7,149 nt of DNA from the NCBI GenBank assembly GCA_002404055.1, contig DHIZ01000066.1, positions 16,602 to 23,750 of the forward strand, written 5' to 3'. This stretch comes from Chloroflexi bacterium UBA4733. GTDB taxonomy: Bacteria; Chloroflexota; UBA4733. Positions within the stretch are counted from its first letter, which is position 1. Each line of letters starts with the position of its first letter. Under the pieces are notes generated by a model. The model saw only the letters and a program-made list of their open reading frames with translations, was not told the origin of the DNA and searched no databases. This document shows, one piece after another, positions 6,780 through 7,149 of this stretch. A program made the position numbers and the translations under genes.

Positions 6780-6915
6780 GGCCGCGACTGCGGTCTGCGG
6801 CCAAGCGACTGGGGGCGACTGCGGTCGCGCTGCGACGCGGCACCAGAAGCAAAACGCGACAGCAGTCGCCCCGGTAACTTGGCCGGGGGCGCCCTCTGGG
6901 CCCGCAGTCGCGGCC
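6780..6915. repeat. Nested inverted-repeat element with 14-bp perfect ends
   Basis: GGCCGCGACTGCGG (6780-6793) is matched by its exact reverse complement at 6902-6915. A second, longer inverted repeat lies inside (6812-6872). GCGACTGCGGTC occurs twice as a direct repeat (6784-6795 and 6815-6826). The core GCGACTGC therefore appears twice in each orientation within 136 bp. No flanking target-site duplication is visible, so a mobile origin (MITE or REP-like) is possible but not shown. Confidence 0.6.
6812..6872. terminator. Strong stem-loop, probable bidirectional transcription end
   Basis: Bases 6812-6829 pair with 6855-6872 in 17 of 18 positions (one G-A mismatch at 6823/6861), around a 25-nt loop. 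The stem lies midway between two convergent genes, where a shared terminator is expected. There is no T-run on either side, so if it ends transcription it is not a classical intrinsic terminator; it may instead protect 3' ends. Confidence 0.5.
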
Positions 6916-6957
6916 CCTGCTCTTCCCCTACACGACGCTAACTCAACCGCATTGCCT

Positions 6958-7149
6958 TCAGCCTTCGGCTCCTGCCGCAGCCTCAGCCGGTGTGCTCGCT
7001 TCCTCCCAATTCAGGCGACGTTGGAAGCGCACCAGGGGCTGCGGCGCCCACCAGTTGAGGTCGCCTAGCAGGCGCATCATGGCCGGCACCACCAGCGCTC
7101 GGATCAGCGTGGCGTCGATCAACACCGCGATGGCCAGGCCCAGCCCGAT
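6958..7149 (-). CDS. MMPL/RND-family transporter, C-terminal end only
   Basis: Read on the - strand, 63 codons enter from the window edge and stop at TGA (complement of 6958-6960). The first residues, IGLGLAIAVLIDATLIRALV, followed by VPAMMRLLGDLNWW.P, are the hallmark last membrane helix and exit motif of MMPL-type proteins, which export lipids or other hydrophobic molecules using the proton gradient. A polar, alanine-rich cytoplasmic tail closes the protein (FQRRLNWEEASTPAEAAAGA). The bulk of the gene lies beyond 7149. It is convergent with the export operon and need not be functionally linked to it. Confidence 0.88.
   Translation of the reverse strand: MGLGLAIAVLIDATLIRALVVPAMMRLLGDLNWWAPQPLVRFQRRLNWEEASTPAEAAAGAEG

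Larger units (their letters stand above)
6710..6957. other. Convergent intergenic region
   Basis: This gap separates the + strand operon from the - strand MMPL gene. I see no supportable gene in it. The + strand ORF from 6751 to 7068 is low-complexity and overlaps the MMPL coding sequence in antisense. The gap is dominated by inverted and direct repeats of a GCGACTGC core, described in separate entries. Confidence 0.6.

Noticed and set aside
6780..6915. Integron attC site
   Set aside because: The palindrome has suitable size, but there are no GTTRRRY/RYYYAAC core sites at its ends and no integrase or cassette genes nearby.
6751..7068. 105-codon + strand ORF in the convergent gap
   Set aside because: It overlaps the MMPL C-terminus in antisense and reads through the palindromes. 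It has no plausible start signal or recognisable domain.
1..7149. CRISPR array, tRNA, rRNA or insertion sequence
   Set aside because: No regularly spaced repeats, no tRNA- or rRNA-like sequence and no transposase motif were seen on either strand.

Overview
The window is GC-rich and carries most of a peptide-export operon of the type called NHLP/NHLM (nitrile-hydratase-leader) bacteriocin export, on the + strand from about 187 to 6709. Each end has an edge-truncated gene on the - strand. The membrane adaptor lacks the coiled-coil hairpin needed to reach an outer-membrane channel, and there is no TolC-like gene. This suggests a monoderm, high-GC bacterium such as a Chloroflexota or actinobacterial lineage. 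Chloroflexota is my guess; the sequence does not prove it.

Layout. 1-102 (-): start of an unrecognised divergent ORF. 187-378 (+): a 63-residue protein with one membrane helix that resembles only the N-terminal part of an HlyD-type adaptor. 375-2564 (+): a C39 peptidase-ABC exporter (ABC-1), split by an in-frame TAA at 471-473 in the peptidase domain. 2690-3517 (+): an intact 275-residue hairpin-less HlyD-type adaptor. 3514 to about 4795 (+): a second C39 peptidase-ABC exporter (ABC-2) with an internal deletion and frameshift near 4535 and no nucleotide-binding domain. It runs directly into the NHLP-type permease/ATPase (ABC-3), which ends at 6709. 6710-6957: a convergent gap with strong nested inverted repeats. 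6958-7149 (-): the C-terminal end of an MMPL/RND-type transporter.

How the parts should work. The family logic is that a C39 domain cuts a leader peptide after a double-glycine-type site, the attached ABC exporter moves the core peptide across the membrane, and the HlyD-like protein acts as accessory. The operon has two successive cassettes of the same form: a protein with an HlyD-like N-terminus, then a C39-ABC exporter starting at a GTG that overlaps the previous TGA (GTGA at 375-378 and 3514-3517). No precursor peptide or modification enzyme is visible here, so they would lie outside the window.

Main conclusion. Both peptidase-exporters are damaged: a nonsense codon in ABC-1, and in ABC-2/ABC-3 an out-of-frame deletion, a missing ATPase domain and probably a third in-frame gap. 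The adaptor, ABC-1 after its stop, and the ABC-3 transmembrane and ATPase domains remain cleanly open. The locus is therefore either recently decaying or partly misassembled. Raw reads across 471, 4535, about 4790 and about 4960 would decide.
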